Source of the DNA: an uncultured Bacteroidales bacterium
GTDB taxonomy: Bacteria > Bacteroidota > Bacteroidia > Bacteroidales > FEN-979
DNA length: 58,813 nucleotides
Assembly (NCBI GenBank): GCA_903828645.1
Contig: CAIKNA010000126.1
Coordinates: forward strand, 1-58,813
Direction of reading: 5' to 3'
Part shown: in pieces, positions 20,401 to 28,654 of the stretch
Position numbering within the stretch: position 1 is the stretch's first letter
Layout of the letters: each line of letters opens with the position of its first letter
Translations under genes and position numbers: made by a program
Notes under the pieces: generated by a model
Told to the model about the DNA's origin: nothing
Databases searched by the model: none
What the model saw: only the letters and a program-made list of their open reading frames with translations

Positions 20401-21672
20401 GTTGGTCACCGTATTGATGCTGCGTATTTGTCCTGAATCAGCCTTATTGGGCATGATTACCTGGAAAAGGTTGTTCGATTTATTGGAAGGATATTTCCCG
20501 TTCGGGCTGCCGGTAAACAAGCGGGTATTGTATGGATTGTTTTCCCCGAGATCCATGAAGGCAACAATATTGCGGTTTTCGGTCACCGCTGCCCCGATGT
20601 TTGTTACCCAGACCTCTAATTTAAGTATTTTCACATTGGAAGAGAGGACTGGTAGTTTCTTCGTAGCCTCCCGATAGGTATTCCGGAAATTCTGTCCAAT
20701 GAAAAAGTGCTTGTTCTCTTCATAGTCATCGGCACGGATCCTGAATTTCTGGGTCTGAGAGTTGCCCTGGACAGTAATGTTTTTTGTTTCGCTTTTCTGT
20801 TGCGAATACAGCGCGGTTACCGTAACCCGTCCGAACCTCAGTTTGGTCTTGATGCCGAACAGGCTTTCAGTTCCCTTGATCAGCGTGGTGCTCAGCGGCA
20901 TATTCACATCCCCGGCTTCAATCAGCTGGATGATGTCGTCCTCCTTGCCTTCGTACTTCAATTTCAACTTATTTTCGAAATCAAAGGTAGCCTGCGTATT
21001 GTAATTGATTTTAAATTCGATCTTATCGCCGATTTTCGCGACTACGTTCATCTGGATCTTCTCGTTGAAATCGAAGTTGGTCTGCCTGCGCTGACGGGTA
21101 CTGAGCATGGGATCGTCGCGGCGGTTGGACACGATGCCGAAGTCGATTTCAGCCGATCCCTGGGGACGGATATCAACCGTGTTGTTCCCGAAAATTGTTT
21201 CGAAGACTTTTCCGGGGATGTGGATTTTTGGAATGATCCCCTTAGCATTGTCCATGGTCGCTGCATCCGCCCGCTCCTTCCAATACTGGTTGATCATCGA
21301 CTGCATGTCCTGGTTCTGAAATTCATCGAACGACAGGGTTGTCGGGATCCGGTAAACCGTTTCACCGATCTTGTAAATGTAGTAATACTGCCTGGTGGCA
21401 GGGTCGTACTCCACATTCGTTTTGATGTTTGCGGGATTCTTCAGGTAAATCGGGTTTTCCTTTCCCGATCCGGGCATTACGGTCTCATCTCCAAAAGGGT
21501 ACCTCAGGCCGGTTGAATCACCTCTTCTCACACTGTCGGAAGGTGATATAAAAAGAAAATCCAATCCATAATTACCCCGTGTTTCTCCGGAAAAAACCGG
21601 GATACGGATGGTAACCAGGACGGCCAGGCAGATAAGAGTATATAAGTCGCGTTTCTTCACTAAGTCCAGCAA
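14425..21672 (-). CDS. sprA: Type IX secretion outer-membrane translocon SprA
   Basis: SprA (Sov in Porphyromonas) is the giant outer-membrane channel through which T9SS substrates leave the cell. The 2415-residue length fits the family (about 2400-2500). An N-terminal export signal (KKRDLYTLICLAVLVTIRIP) is followed by typical SprA sequence, for example GSAEIDFGI, RRQTNFDFNEKIQMNV, YIDDFEGAKSTIDL and SQNQTQFDIATVSLEENG. Barrel strands continue to the C-terminal LRFTLGQ. The annotated start is TTG at 21672; GTG at 21660, giving MKKRDLY, is equally plausible. It lies 27 bp after ruvA, in the order ruvA-sprA-gcvH-vanZ known from Flavobacterium. The frame is intact throughout. Confidence 0.96.
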   Translation of the reverse strand: MLDLVKKRDLYTLICLAVLVTIRIPVFSGETRGNYGLDFLFISPSDSVRRGDSTGLRYPFGDETVMPGSGKENPIYLKNPANIKTNVEYDPATRQYYYIYKIGETVYRIPTTLSFDEFQNQDMQSMINQYWKERADAATMDNAKGIIPKIHIPGKVFETIFGNNTVDIRPQGSAEIDFGIVSNRRDDPMLSTRQRRQTNFDFNEKIQMNVVAKIGDKIEFKINYNTQATFDFENKLKLKYEGKEDDIIQLIEAGDVNMPLSTTLIKGTESLFGIKTKLRFGRVTVTALYSQQKSETKNITVQGNSQTQKFRIRADDYEENKHFFIGQNFRNTYREATKKLPVLSSNVKILKLEVWVTNIGAAVTENRNIVAFMDLGENNPYNTRLFTGSPNGKYPSNKSNNLFQVIMPNKADSGQIRSINTVTNYLKGSPFYMISGQDFEKVESARKLLPSEYTYNPVLGFISLNSVLNSDQTLAVAYQYQVVGDTAVHQVGEFSDQGIVSPNCLVVKLLKSTSPNTRLPIWNLMMKNVYALGAYQLQPKDFTMNILYSGNSNGVPTAYIAEGRIKGVPLLRVLNLDNLNQQFNPPGDGMFDFIDQAATQGGTIQASNGRIYFTVLEPFGKDLRDSIFDPANPKTSTELADKYCYDSLYTMTKSNARQYPDKNKFVLDGFYKSTAGAEISLNALNVPPGSVKVTAGGVLLVENVHYTVDYTLGRVRIINEGLLASGTPINISLESNEMFNVQTKRLMGAHIDYKINRDFVVGATILNLNERPLTQKVNYGDEPMSNTIWGMNMSYRTQSRLITRFIDALPLISTKAPSSIAVDVEFAQFIPGHSKAIGSAGTTYIDDFEGAKSTIDLKNMGNWFMASTPQGQTTGPMFPEAAAGTGLQYGFNRAKLGWYIIDPLFYDKNTNLLPTNISNQELSNQYVRQVWETEIFPNKQPLNGVPVNLAVLNLAYYPNERGPYNYDVTPTSVSKGLNADGTLANPETRWGGVMRKVETTDFDATNIQYIEFWMMDPFIYDSLNSGQLYFNLGDVSEDILRDGRKSYENGLPTSSVVKDVDTTIWGRVPKLQALVDAFDNNAASRPFQDVGYDGLSDHDELSFFDATYVSKVRTAFGEGSAAYKSIVLDPSSDDFHYFRGTDYDNNPYFSSILNRYKKFNGPEGNSPTTSQSIENYPTIATTLPNVEDINKDNTLSEAERYYQYVVNLRRDQMKPGTNYITNVYHASDIPLADGTRGSVNWYQFKIPIRTPDKTVGSINDFTSIRFMRMFFKNFQRPVVCRFATLELTRGEWRKYNYSLLSPGEYIPEASQNQTQFDIATVSLEENGSKQPIPYVMPPGIQRETNWGSTNQQKLNEQSMSFRVCNLVDGDARAAYKTTAFDFRQFKRLQMFVHAEQGTRNENLKPGDLTVLIRIGSDFTQNYYEYEIPLSFTPWGTSASNPDAIWPTSNEFDIDLARLVQVKYDRLVALQNQGLTLTSSTPYSEFDGNNKITVVGSPTISDVEAIMIGIRNPKKSTQTPNDDGQAKCAEIWVDELRLTDFNKNGGFAATARVAIELADLGRVQLTGTYSSSGFGTLEQKQTQRPMEAITTFGFDTDLELGKFLPAKSGVRIPMHFDYSMLLNSPKYDPLNPDLLLKDVINAYGSKQQKDSIKQITQGYSQTKNFSLMNVRKERVGAKKPKIYDIENFNASYAYSEIFHRDVDISYDLKRKYTGGFGYIFAGQPKNIVPFARAKVLGRSKAFTLLKDFNFYYLPKSFSFRTDMNREFETEQFRNKSQAIVPMETFYIKRWDWNRLYDLKYDFAKSLRITLVANTQAYVNEPPGQIDRSNRDQVWSQIFSLGTKNNYNQAFNVSWDVPVGKIPMMDFITLQAGYTATYHWAATPLSVQAQYGNSIENASTQTLNGGLNMVTLYNRIPYLKRINQKTADTRGNKPEPPKNKNLNKQDSLKILPNRPSFGTVFLEGAVRFLMGIRTAKFTYTQGNGILLPGFRPTPVALGNDWSRNAPGLGFVFGSQQDIRYTAANNGWLSSDTMMNNAYYKKFTENLSISVSVEPIRDLRIEIVANKQYSKSHQENFKANSSGVFSPFSPNDQGSFTISYFMMGTSFVQDYADGRSPTFEKMKTYRLQIAERYAALNPNSKTIIDSTKFPQGYGPTDQEVLTTAFLAAYGSKNPATIKLTAFPTIPLPNWRITYDGLIKIKAFKKLFRTLTLTNAYLSTYSVGSFNSNILYHEQNGMPSVPDNAGNFIPLEQFTVISLTEQFNPLIKIDMGFLNSLLASAEMRRSRNISLSFSNHQLTEITSNEFIIGLGYRLKGIHFNISGAIGGGKKTKTSSDLNLKLDFSIRRNKTVLRGIDQDINLISVGQQVLSINFSADYNLSARFNVRFYFDKVINTPYVSNQYRTSNTKGGIALRFTLGQ

Positions 21673-21699
21673 GGTGATGGGTACTCCGGAACCTTCACG

Positions 21700-22284
21700 C
21701 TATAAAACCTTGAGCGCGTGTTTGATCAGTTGTTCCACTGTCAAGCCTGTTCCTTCCGATTCGATGATTTTTATCAATGCTTTATCAGCAAGCATCTTGG
21801 GGAAGCCCAGAATGATCAATCCTGATAACGCTTCTTCCTTCTTTGTATTGTGTAAATTTCCTGATTTTTCGTAGGGAATCAACTCCCGCGAAACCTTATC
21901 TTTTAAATCAATAATTATGCGTTGAGCGGTTTTTGCCCCGATCCCCTTGATCTGCTGAAGGAGCATGGCATTTCCTTCGGCAATGGCCCTGACAACTTCA
22001 TTTGGCGAAAGAGAGGATAAAATGATGCGGGCGGTGTTTACCCCCACTCCGGAAACAGTGATGAGCTGGCGAAAAAGCTCCCTTTCACCGGTATCGGCAA
22101 ATCCATAGAGCAGCATGTCATCGTCGCGCACCACAAGATGGGTATAAAGGATACACCTTTCGCCTTCGATGAGCTGCGAATAGGTATGGATGGAAATATT
22201 CAGCAAATAGCCGATTCCATTGACATCAACAACCGCATAGGCAGGGTTTTTCTCTGCCAGCCTGCCTTGAATATACTCGTACAT
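21700..22284 (-). CDS. ruvA: Holliday junction branch migration protein RuvA
   Basis: RuvA binds four-way junctions and loads the RuvB motor. The 194 residues show the N-terminal OB fold (MYEYIQGRLAEKNPAYAVVDVNGIGYLLNIS). Two helix-hairpin-helix motifs follow (LITVSGVGVNTARIILSSL, LLQQIKGIGAKTAQRIIIDLKDK), then the C-terminal RuvB-binding domain (EALSGLIILGFPK, GLTVEQLIKHAL). It opens the minus-strand unit leading to sprA, with a promoter candidate 50 bp upstream. Confidence 0.97.
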   Translation of the reverse strand: MYEYIQGRLAEKNPAYAVVDVNGIGYLLNISIHTYSQLIEGERCILYTHLVVRDDDMLLYGFADTGERELFRQLITVSGVGVNTARIILSSLSPNEVVRAIAEGNAMLLQQIKGIGAKTAQRIIIDLKDKVSRELIPYEKSGNLHNTKKEEALSGLIILGFPKMLADKALIKIIESEGTGLTVEQLIKHALKVL

Positions 22285-22333
22285 GTGCGCTGCTGCTAAC
22301 TGTAAGTTTATTCCGGTTTTGCCGGGGAAAATG

Positions 22334-22341
22334 CAAAGGTA
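22334..22341 (-). promoter_or_regulatory. Candidate -7 box for ruvA-sprA
   Basis: On the minus strand this reads TACCTTTG (TAnnTTTG). A TTTG at 22362-22359 lies 17 bp upstream. It is the only match between ruvA and the divergent gene on that strand. Confidence 0.45.
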
Positions 22342-22423
22342 AAAAAATCATCGAAAAACAAAAATTCTATGAGGCCCCATCTTTTTAATAACCTGCCGGT
22401 TTATGAATTATAATAACCGAATG

Positions 22424-22454
22424 TTTGCTTTTTTCACGGACTGTTTTATCTTTG
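22424..22454 (+). promoter_or_regulatory. Bacteroidota promoter for the secreted-protein pair
   Basis: TTTG (22424-22427), a 19-bp spacer, then TATCTTTG (22447-22454): an exact match to the -33/-7 consensus. It gives a leader of about 58 nt before the ATG at 22519. Confidence 0.65.
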
Positions 22455-22518
22455 CCCCAAAATTCAACATTTCTGTATAACAATACCTAATTCTAACGAA
22501 CTTAAAAAAATCTAAATC

Positions 22519-23589
22519 ATGAACAGACTATTTACATTTATAGGTTTCTTTTTACTGGGGATACACTCTCTTTCCGCACAGGAAGTGATTGCAGTCAACC
22601 ATGTTGCCGGTGGCAGCGAATTCTTCTCACGTCTTGATTCAGCCATTGCCCATTCATCAAACGGAGATTATGTCTACCTCCCGGGAACAGCATTGATGAA
22701 CATCGGGGACCTCGTCATCAACAAGGGCGTCCACATCATTGGCGCAGGGATATACCCCGACTCGTGCTATGCCACGGGGACTACCTTTCTCACCGGGAAC
22801 ATCACCATCGTTTCAGGCGCCGATAACGGAAGTCTCCAGGGGTTCATGCTCAACGGTGAACTCAGGTTTGGCAACAGCCAGGCCAACCAGCATGTTTCCT
22901 CCTATTATGTTTCGCGTTGCAACCTGAGCACCCTCTATCTTTCCAACAATGGAACAGATACTACAACTTCATCATTTCTATTCCGCGAAAACATCATCCG
23001 GGGCCATGTTTATGGTGGTCATTCCAATGCCGGTTTCAGAAATAACATTTTTGAAGGCCAGCTGAATAATTTTTATGGCGCCACCTTCTCAAACAACAAC
23101 TTCTTATGGGGATCCAGTAAAACACTCAACCAATACATTAAAAACTCAACCTTTTCCAACAATATTTTCAGGAACAACTGCATTGCCTATTATGGTTATT
23201 ACATTATTTACTGCACGGATAACAACTACTACAACAATATCATCCCCAACGGGCCACTTGATTTCAGCAGCGATTATTACGGCTGCATTCCTAATATAAA
23301 CGGGTTTGGCAATATTTCGGGGAACATTGAGAACGTGCCGAATAATCAAATCTATACCAGCCAGGGTGGCAATGCATACAACATTCACGACAATTACCAT
23401 CTCATCACAGGCAGTCCGGGTATCAATGGCGGAACCGATGGCACCGATGTCGGGATATACGGTGGTGAGCCTTTCAAAGACGGCATGCTGCCCGTGAACC
23501 CGCACATCCGGTTCAAATATGTAGCCGGTTCGACAAGTCCCAACGGCACCCTCAACATCCATTTCAAGGTTGCTGCCCAGGAAAAATAG
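22519..23589 (+). CDS. Secreted protein with pectate-lyase-like beta-helix
   Basis: A signal peptide (MNRLFTFIGFFLLGIHSLSAQ) precedes residues with the look of a parallel beta-helix. These are rungs rich in Asn and aromatic residues, such as FLFRENIIRG, FRNNIFEGQ, FSNNNFLWG, FSNNIFRNN and NNYYNNIIPNG, spaced about 20 residues apart. GSPGINGGTDGTDVGIYGG near the C-terminus is the closing motif often seen in such proteins. No catalytic residues can be assigned and no T9SS sorting domain is present. It lies 6 bp before the T9SS cargo gene, so the two are almost certainly co-expressed. It may be retained in the periplasm or attached by its partner. Confidence 0.75.
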   Translation: MNRLFTFIGFFLLGIHSLSAQEVIAVNHVAGGSEFFSRLDSAIAHSSNGDYVYLPGTALMNIGDLVINKGVHIIGAGIYPDSCYATGTTFLTGNITIVSGADNGSLQGFMLNGELRFGNSQANQHVSSYYVSRCNLSTLYLSNNGTDTTTSSFLFRENIIRGHVYGGHSNAGFRNNIFEGQLNNFYGATFSNNNFLWGSSKTLNQYIKNSTFSNNIFRNNCIAYYGYYIIYCTDNNYYNNIIPNGPLDFSSDYYGCIPNINGFGNISGNIENVPNNQIYTSQGGNAYNIHDNYHLITGSPGINGGTDGTDVGIYGGEPFKDGMLPVNPHIRFKYVAGSTSPNGTLNIHFKVAAQEK

Positions 23590-23595
23590 GTAACA

Positions 23596-26028
23596 ATGAG
23601 AAAAATACTCCTCCTCATTTCAGCTCTCCTGGTCATCCCGTTGCATATCCTTGTAGCCCAGGCACCAAAAATCATCGCATACCAGTACTGGTTCGATGAC
23701 GATGATGCCGGGATGATCAGCGAGTCAGTAAGTCCGGCCAGCACGCTGGACCTGTCCACCTCGGTGACTGTTCCACCGTTTCCTGTCGGATTTCACCGCT
23801 TCAACATCCGTTTCAGGGATGACTCACTCCGGTACAGCCAGGTAAATTCTTCCATGTTCTTTTATCCTGTCTCCACCCTGATAAATGGTTATGAATACTG
23901 GTACAACAACGATTATGCCGGTAAAACTGAGGTCAGCGTAGGTAATACGACCCTGCTCGACCTTAGTTCCGCCATCGCCACTTCCTCGCTGAATCCCGGG
24001 ATGAATACTTTGAACATCAGGTTCAGGGATGTTTCGGGCACCTTCAGCGCAACAAGTACTTCCTATTTCGTCATTATTCCCGAGATGCAGATTTCAGGCT
24101 ACGAATATTGGTTCGACAACGACTACGGATCCAAAACCACGGTGAACGTCGCCAACACCCAAATCCTTGATCTTTCTGCAGTTATCACAGCAACCTCGCT
24201 ATCCCTGGGACTACACGCTTTTCACATCAGGTTTAAAAATACCACCAATACATGGTGCTCAACCCAGTCGGACATGTTCTATAAACATGGCACCACCAAT
24301 CAGAACAACCTGACATCCTATGAATACTGGTTCGACGACAACCCTGCCGGAAAAGTATCAGTACCGGTTGTAAACCAACCCACAGCAGACGTGGTGGCCA
24401 CGATCAATGCAGCCTCACTTCAGCCCGGACTTCACAGGGCTCATGTGCGTTTTCAGGGTGGCGACCTTACGAGTGTTGTCTCTTCCGGCTATTTTTATAA
24501 AAGCGGTACGGCGAGCATTGCGGAAAATGCCATTTCGGGATACAGGTTCTGGTTTGACAATGATCCGGCAAACATGCGGGTGATCGCACTTGCTCAGCCT
24601 GCAAGTGATGTGATCCTTCTGGATTCGGTTGAACTTCCTTACCTTCCACTTGGGAAACACTTGATGAACGTGGATTTCAGGGATACGCTGGGTAATTATA
24701 GCAGCATTGTAAGCGATTCGGTCGATGTTCAGAACTGCCATCCCTACGCTGCCAAAGCCATAACAGGTAATACCCGGATTTGCCAGGGGACAAACGGGGT
24801 GGTTTATTCCACACCGGCCATCACCAATGCAACCGGTTATTCATGGACCGTTCCCGAAGGTGCGACCATTGTTTCGGGGGCCAGTACCCGCACGATCACG
24901 GTCAATTACGCGCGCAACGCGGTAACAGGCACCGTCTCTGTGGCCGGTGAGAACCCATGTGGCGCTGGTACCGCTAATTACCTGTATGTCACCCTGGACC
25001 CATTGCCTGAACCTGTTATCACCCCGGATGGCCCAACGACTTTTTGCCAGGGCGGATCTGTGGTACTTACAGCATCAGGCGGAACCGGGTATCTCTGGTC
25101 AAATGCGGCGACCACGGCAGCAATCGGCGTGAATTCAAGCGGCAGCTATTCGGTTACGGTTACAAGTTCATACGGATGCAGCAATACGACCAGCAGGACG
25201 GTAACAGTCAACCCGCTGCCAGTCCCGACTGTTACAGGAGATACCGTGGTATGTTCGGGATCGGCCGGAATCATCTACACCGCCGATGCCGGTTTTACAG
25301 GGTACTCCTGGACGCTGACACCCGGAGGCACCATCGTGTCAGGTGCGGGAACAAACCAGGTCTCGGTCAACTGGATCACCCCCGGGGGTAATCAGACAGT
25401 GACTGCCGGATATTCAAACGGATATGGGTGCTTCGCTTCCAAATCGATCCAGGTTACGGTCAAACCACTGCCTCCGTCAATGCGTATCCTTGAAAATACA
25501 GTAATTCCGGGAGGTCAGACACTATGTTCAGACGCAACCGACACCCTTGTCGTTCCCGGAACCGGGAACACATTCCAGCTTCAGGGAGGAGGATCCGCCA
25601 TCCTGATCTCAGGAAAGGTTCTCAGGATCATGCCCGGTTCAAAGGCCGCACCCAATTCATACCTGCATGGGTATATCTCCTCCGACTGCTTTTATTGCAA
25701 CGCGGTTCCCCATACTTTGCCCCAGGCTTTGAAAGAGGAACAGGTTGCAGAAATTTCAGGAGACGGAACCCACGGGTCAGATAGCACCAACTTCTTCAGT
25801 GTCTACCCGAATCCGACCACAGGAACTTTCACCGTCGAAATAAACAGCAGGGAAAAGATGGCAGGCATGGTGGAAATCTATGGCATGCATGGTGAAAAAC
25901 TGATCAGCCGGCCATTGACCGGCGAAAGAAAACTGGAACTTTCCCTTCATGACAGGCCTGATGGAATCTACATCCTCCGGGTTATATCGAAAGGTGTTTC
26001 AGAAACTTCACGGATCATTAAGTATTAA
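23596..26028 (+). CDS. T9SS cargo protein with five YEYWFDND repeats and PKD-like domains
   Basis: The protein has 810 residues with a signal peptide. Five repeats of about 72 residues begin near 27, 97, 167, 240 and 314, each opening with a variant of ISGYEYWFDNDYGSK and closing with a strand such as LHAFHIRFKNT. Residues of about 390-650 contain PKD/Ig-like domains (GYSWTVPEGATIVSG, GYSWTLTPGGTIVSG). The C-terminal 75 residues are a type A T9SS sorting domain: YPNPTTGTFTVEI, then GIYILRVIS and IIKY. The protein should therefore be exported through SprA and anchored or released at the surface. Its binding target is unknown. The stop overlaps the convergent thioredoxin gene stop by 2 nt. Confidence 0.85.
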   Translation: MRKILLLISALLVIPLHILVAQAPKIIAYQYWFDDDDAGMISESVSPASTLDLSTSVTVPPFPVGFHRFNIRFRDDSLRYSQVNSSMFFYPVSTLINGYEYWYNNDYAGKTEVSVGNTTLLDLSSAIATSSLNPGMNTLNIRFRDVSGTFSATSTSYFVIIPEMQISGYEYWFDNDYGSKTTVNVANTQILDLSAVITATSLSLGLHAFHIRFKNTTNTWCSTQSDMFYKHGTTNQNNLTSYEYWFDDNPAGKVSVPVVNQPTADVVATINAASLQPGLHRAHVRFQGGDLTSVVSSGYFYKSGTASIAENAISGYRFWFDNDPANMRVIALAQPASDVILLDSVELPYLPLGKHLMNVDFRDTLGNYSSIVSDSVDVQNCHPYAAKAITGNTRICQGTNGVVYSTPAITNATGYSWTVPEGATIVSGASTRTITVNYARNAVTGTVSVAGENPCGAGTANYLYVTLDPLPEPVITPDGPTTFCQGGSVVLTASGGTGYLWSNAATTAAIGVNSSGSYSVTVTSSYGCSNTTSRTVTVNPLPVPTVTGDTVVCSGSAGIIYTADAGFTGYSWTLTPGGTIVSGAGTNQVSVNWITPGGNQTVTAGYSNGYGCFASKSIQVTVKPLPPSMRILENTVIPGGQTLCSDATDTLVVPGTGNTFQLQGGGSAILISGKVLRIMPGSKAAPNSYLHGYISSDCFYCNAVPHTLPQALKEEQVAEISGDGTHGSDSTNFFSVYPNPTTGTFTVEINSREKMAGMVEIYGMHGEKLISRPLTGERKLELSLHDRPDGIYILRVISKGVSETSRIIKY

Positions 26029-27395
26029 TTTATAAGCTTGTAATCCCTCAAAGCCTGCTCCAACTCCATAAGAGAGACAGGCTTTGAGAGGATTTTTTTC
26101 TCGCGGTCGAGTAAAAACATGGTGGGGGTGGCATAGATGTTGAAATCATCGGCCGACTTGCCTGCAAATCCTTTCAGGTCGGAAACGTTGATCCAGTTGA
26201 GTTTTTGCTCCCTGATAAAGTTAGTCCATTCTGTGCGGCTGGTATCGATGGAGACCGACATGACCTCAAACCGTTTGGGTTTCTGTTTGTCATACAGGTC
26301 CTTGAGCCTGGGAGTCATGGCCGCGCAATGCGGGCAGGTACTCGCATAGAATACCACCAGGGTGTATTCCGAATTGATACCTGAAAGTTTCACCGGTTTC
26401 CCTTTAACATCGGGCACCTCCATTTCGGGGGCGATCTTGCCGATGGAAATTTTCTTAAAAGTATCCAGTTTTTTTTGCAGGGCCGATTTCCTTTCCTGGT
26501 CTTCGCAGGAGGAGGGATCCTGGAAATTATCTGCAATATAGGTAATCACTTCGTCGAAGTGATACTTGTCGAACCCTCCCACCACGTAATCGAGCCAGAA
26601 CTTGTAAATCACCGGGTTTACGGAAGCTGCTCCAAGCATGAGGGTGACGGCCTTGATGAATTCGGCTTCGAGCTGCTTTTGAGGCATGCGGTTGTTGCTG
26701 TAGATCGACAGGTAGGCGATGGCCTTGTTCACGAAAACCATGCTGCGTAACAGGGCTGTGTCTGAAAAATTAATATTGTCGAAATAATGCTGTTTTAAAA
26801 AGACGATCCGCTCCTCCTTGTTCAGGCTGGCCGATATGAATGGCGTTTGATAGACCCTGGCTATGCGAACGGCAAAAGAGTTGGGATACAACCTGACCAG
26901 CGAATCAAGGTACTTCTGCTGCGCCTTCTGGAGATACTCCATCTGGCCGGCAACCGATTCATAAAAAACATCTTTCACAGGGTAATAGTCGACAACAGGC
27001 ATAAGCAGTTGCAACTTTGCCTGGTTGATGCGGTCGCGCCGCGAATAGGCCTGGTTGATCTGGTTTTCAAGAGAAGAGATGATCTGAAGGCTGTCGTCGG
27101 GGTTTTTGGCCGAGGTGATAATCGAAACGTTTTCCTGGTTCCAGACCAGGTCGACAAGCCCCTCCTTGTTCCATTGGATCCGGTACATCCCTGGTAAGCG
27201 GTTGCTGATGGTGAACCTGAAATGTCCTGCAGAATCTGTAACGGTCGAATCAATCGCCTGGGTTTTTTCCCCATAAATGCTCATCAGGAAAATCCTTTTC
27301 CCGCTGTACCTCAGGATGGTTCCGTTAATCGTGTTTTGTGCCTGTACCAGGCCGGAAACCAAAATCAAAAATGTTATAAGAAATCCTTTCATCAA
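26025..27395 (-). CDS. TlpA-like periplasmic thioredoxin with CPHC active site
   Basis: A signal peptide ends near GLVQAQ. Residues of about 22-110 form a DUF4369-type beta domain (NTINGTILRYSGKRIFLMSI), then an alpha-helical middle region leads to a C-terminal TlpA/AhpC-TSA thioredoxin fold from about 320. The active site is FYASTCPHCAAMTP, with Cys near 353 and 356, and the cis-Pro is in YATPTMFLLD. CPHC is the DsbA-type pair, whereas TlpA proteins usually have CxPC. It probably reduces or oxidises periplasmic disulfides. A second enzyme of the same architecture lies just upstream at 27494-28624. Confidence 0.85.
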   Translation of the reverse strand: MMKGFLITFLILVSGLVQAQNTINGTILRYSGKRIFLMSIYGEKTQAIDSTVTDSAGHFRFTISNRLPGMYRIQWNKEGLVDLVWNQENVSIITSAKNPDDSLQIISSLENQINQAYSRRDRINQAKLQLLMPVVDYYPVKDVFYESVAGQMEYLQKAQQKYLDSLVRLYPNSFAVRIARVYQTPFISASLNKEERIVFLKQHYFDNINFSDTALLRSMVFVNKAIAYLSIYSNNRMPQKQLEAEFIKAVTLMLGAASVNPVIYKFWLDYVVGGFDKYHFDEVITYIADNFQDPSSCEDQERKSALQKKLDTFKKISIGKIAPEMEVPDVKGKPVKLSGINSEYTLVVFYASTCPHCAAMTPRLKDLYDKQKPKRFEVMSVSIDTSRTEWTNFIREQKLNWINVSDLKGFAGKSADDFNIYATPTMFLLDREKKILSKPVSLMELEQALRDYKLIN

Positions 27396-27428
27396 ACCTG
27401 AATTATCAAATTCACTTTTTCATTTTCC

Positions 27429-27499
27429 GCATTGCCCGCATCGTCTGAATGCCCGCATTGTCTATATTGTTTGCATTGTTTGCATTGCCAGCATTATTT
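27429..27499. repeat. Degenerate 9-bp GCATTGTTT array
   Basis: About eight 9-bp units related to GCATTGTTT and GCATTGCCC fill most of the gap between the two thioredoxin genes. The stop codon of the upstream gene (27494-27496) lies at its edge. Confidence 0.65.
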
Positions 27500-28624
27500 T
27501 CGTTTCTTCGCCTTCTTTTCCTCCACAGCCGGCCCCAAAACCTCAACCAGTTTTTTCATCAGATTCTCCCCCCGCAGGTTGCGCCCGATTATTTTCTGAT
27601 CTGCGTCAAGAAGCACGTTTGCAGGGATTGATTTTACACCGTAAAGTTTCCCGGCCGCGTTTCCCCAGCCCTTCAGGTCCGAAACATGGTTCCAGGCAAG
27701 GTTATCGTCTTTAACGGCCTTGACCCATTTTTCACGCTTTGAATCGAAAGAACAGCCGAGAACCTCGAATCCCTTTTTATGATAGGCAAGGTATGCCTTC
27801 ACCACGTTCGGGTTTTCGGCCCGGCAGGGGCCGCACCAGGATGCCCAGAAGTCGACCAGAAGAATTTTTCCTTTAAATGAAGAAAGTCTGATTGTCTTAC
27901 CAGTGGTGTCGTTCATCTCGAAATCCGGGGCTATCCGGCCAATGGAGACACTCTTCAGGACATCCACCCGTTTCTGCAATACCTGAATATATTGCGATGC
28001 CTTCAGACTCGTGTCCATCACTTTCACAATCTCTTCGAGTTCGGGGAGTTCAAATTGCCAGCTGTTGATCATAACCAGGTAGGCCGGAACAACCGACTTG
28101 TTGTTTGTTTTTGCAAAGTCAATCAGCTGTTGCTTCATCTCAGCATCCAGCTTGTCGGAGATGGAATCGTTCCGCTTCATGCCAAGGGTATCTTTGGCCT
28201 CCCTTGCTTTTTTGTATTCCGCGTATACACCATCCATCCTGGCATTTATGGCCTCGTTCATCTTTATGTATTTCCCGTAAAGATCGTGTGCCGGGGATCC
28301 TTTAACCGTTGATTTATCAATGCTGTCGGGCAGAATATTCACTTCGATTTTCGCATTTTCAATAAAAAACGGAACGACCAGCTGATTTTCCTGCAATGCA
28401 ATTTGCCACATCTCAGGCATCCCGACCTTACCCTGAAACACAAATTCACCCTTTTTCAGTTTCGCCGAGTCGGTATTTATCCATTTATCCGATTCCAGTT
28501 TCTGAAGAAAAATCTTACCGGTATCAACTCCCTTCACCGTGCCGGTGATTTTAAACTCCTCCTTATTGTTCATGCAGGAGGCAAGCATTGAACAGAGGAA
28601 CAAAACGAATGCTGCGTTTTTCAT
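27494..28624 (-). CDS. TlpA/ResA-like thioredoxin lipoprotein
   Basis: The ATG at 28624 is chosen because it starts a lipoprotein signal (MKNAAFVLFLCSMLASC, Cys17). DUF4369 follows (EFKITGTVKGVDTGKIFLQK), then a helical region, and then a thioredoxin fold with WASWCGPCRAENP (Cys near 264 and 267) and the cis-Pro in KSIPANVLLD. These proteins serve in periplasmic thiol reduction, for example in cytochrome c maturation. The tail KKAKKRK is strongly basic. A 9-bp repeat begins at its stop. It is divergent from the alpha-mannosidase gene. Confidence 0.9.
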   Translation of the reverse strand: MKNAAFVLFLCSMLASCMNNKEEFKITGTVKGVDTGKIFLQKLESDKWINTDSAKLKKGEFVFQGKVGMPEMWQIALQENQLVVPFFIENAKIEVNILPDSIDKSTVKGSPAHDLYGKYIKMNEAINARMDGVYAEYKKAREAKDTLGMKRNDSISDKLDAEMKQQLIDFAKTNNKSVVPAYLVMINSWQFELPELEEIVKVMDTSLKASQYIQVLQKRVDVLKSVSIGRIAPDFEMNDTTGKTIRLSSFKGKILLVDFWASWCGPCRAENPNVVKAYLAYHKKGFEVLGCSFDSKREKWVKAVKDDNLAWNHVSDLKGWGNAAGKLYGVKSIPANVLLDADQKIIGRNLRGENLMKKLVEVLGPAVEEKKAKKRK

Positions 28625-28654
28625 AAAATGATCTTGTGAAATGTTATGTTTGCA

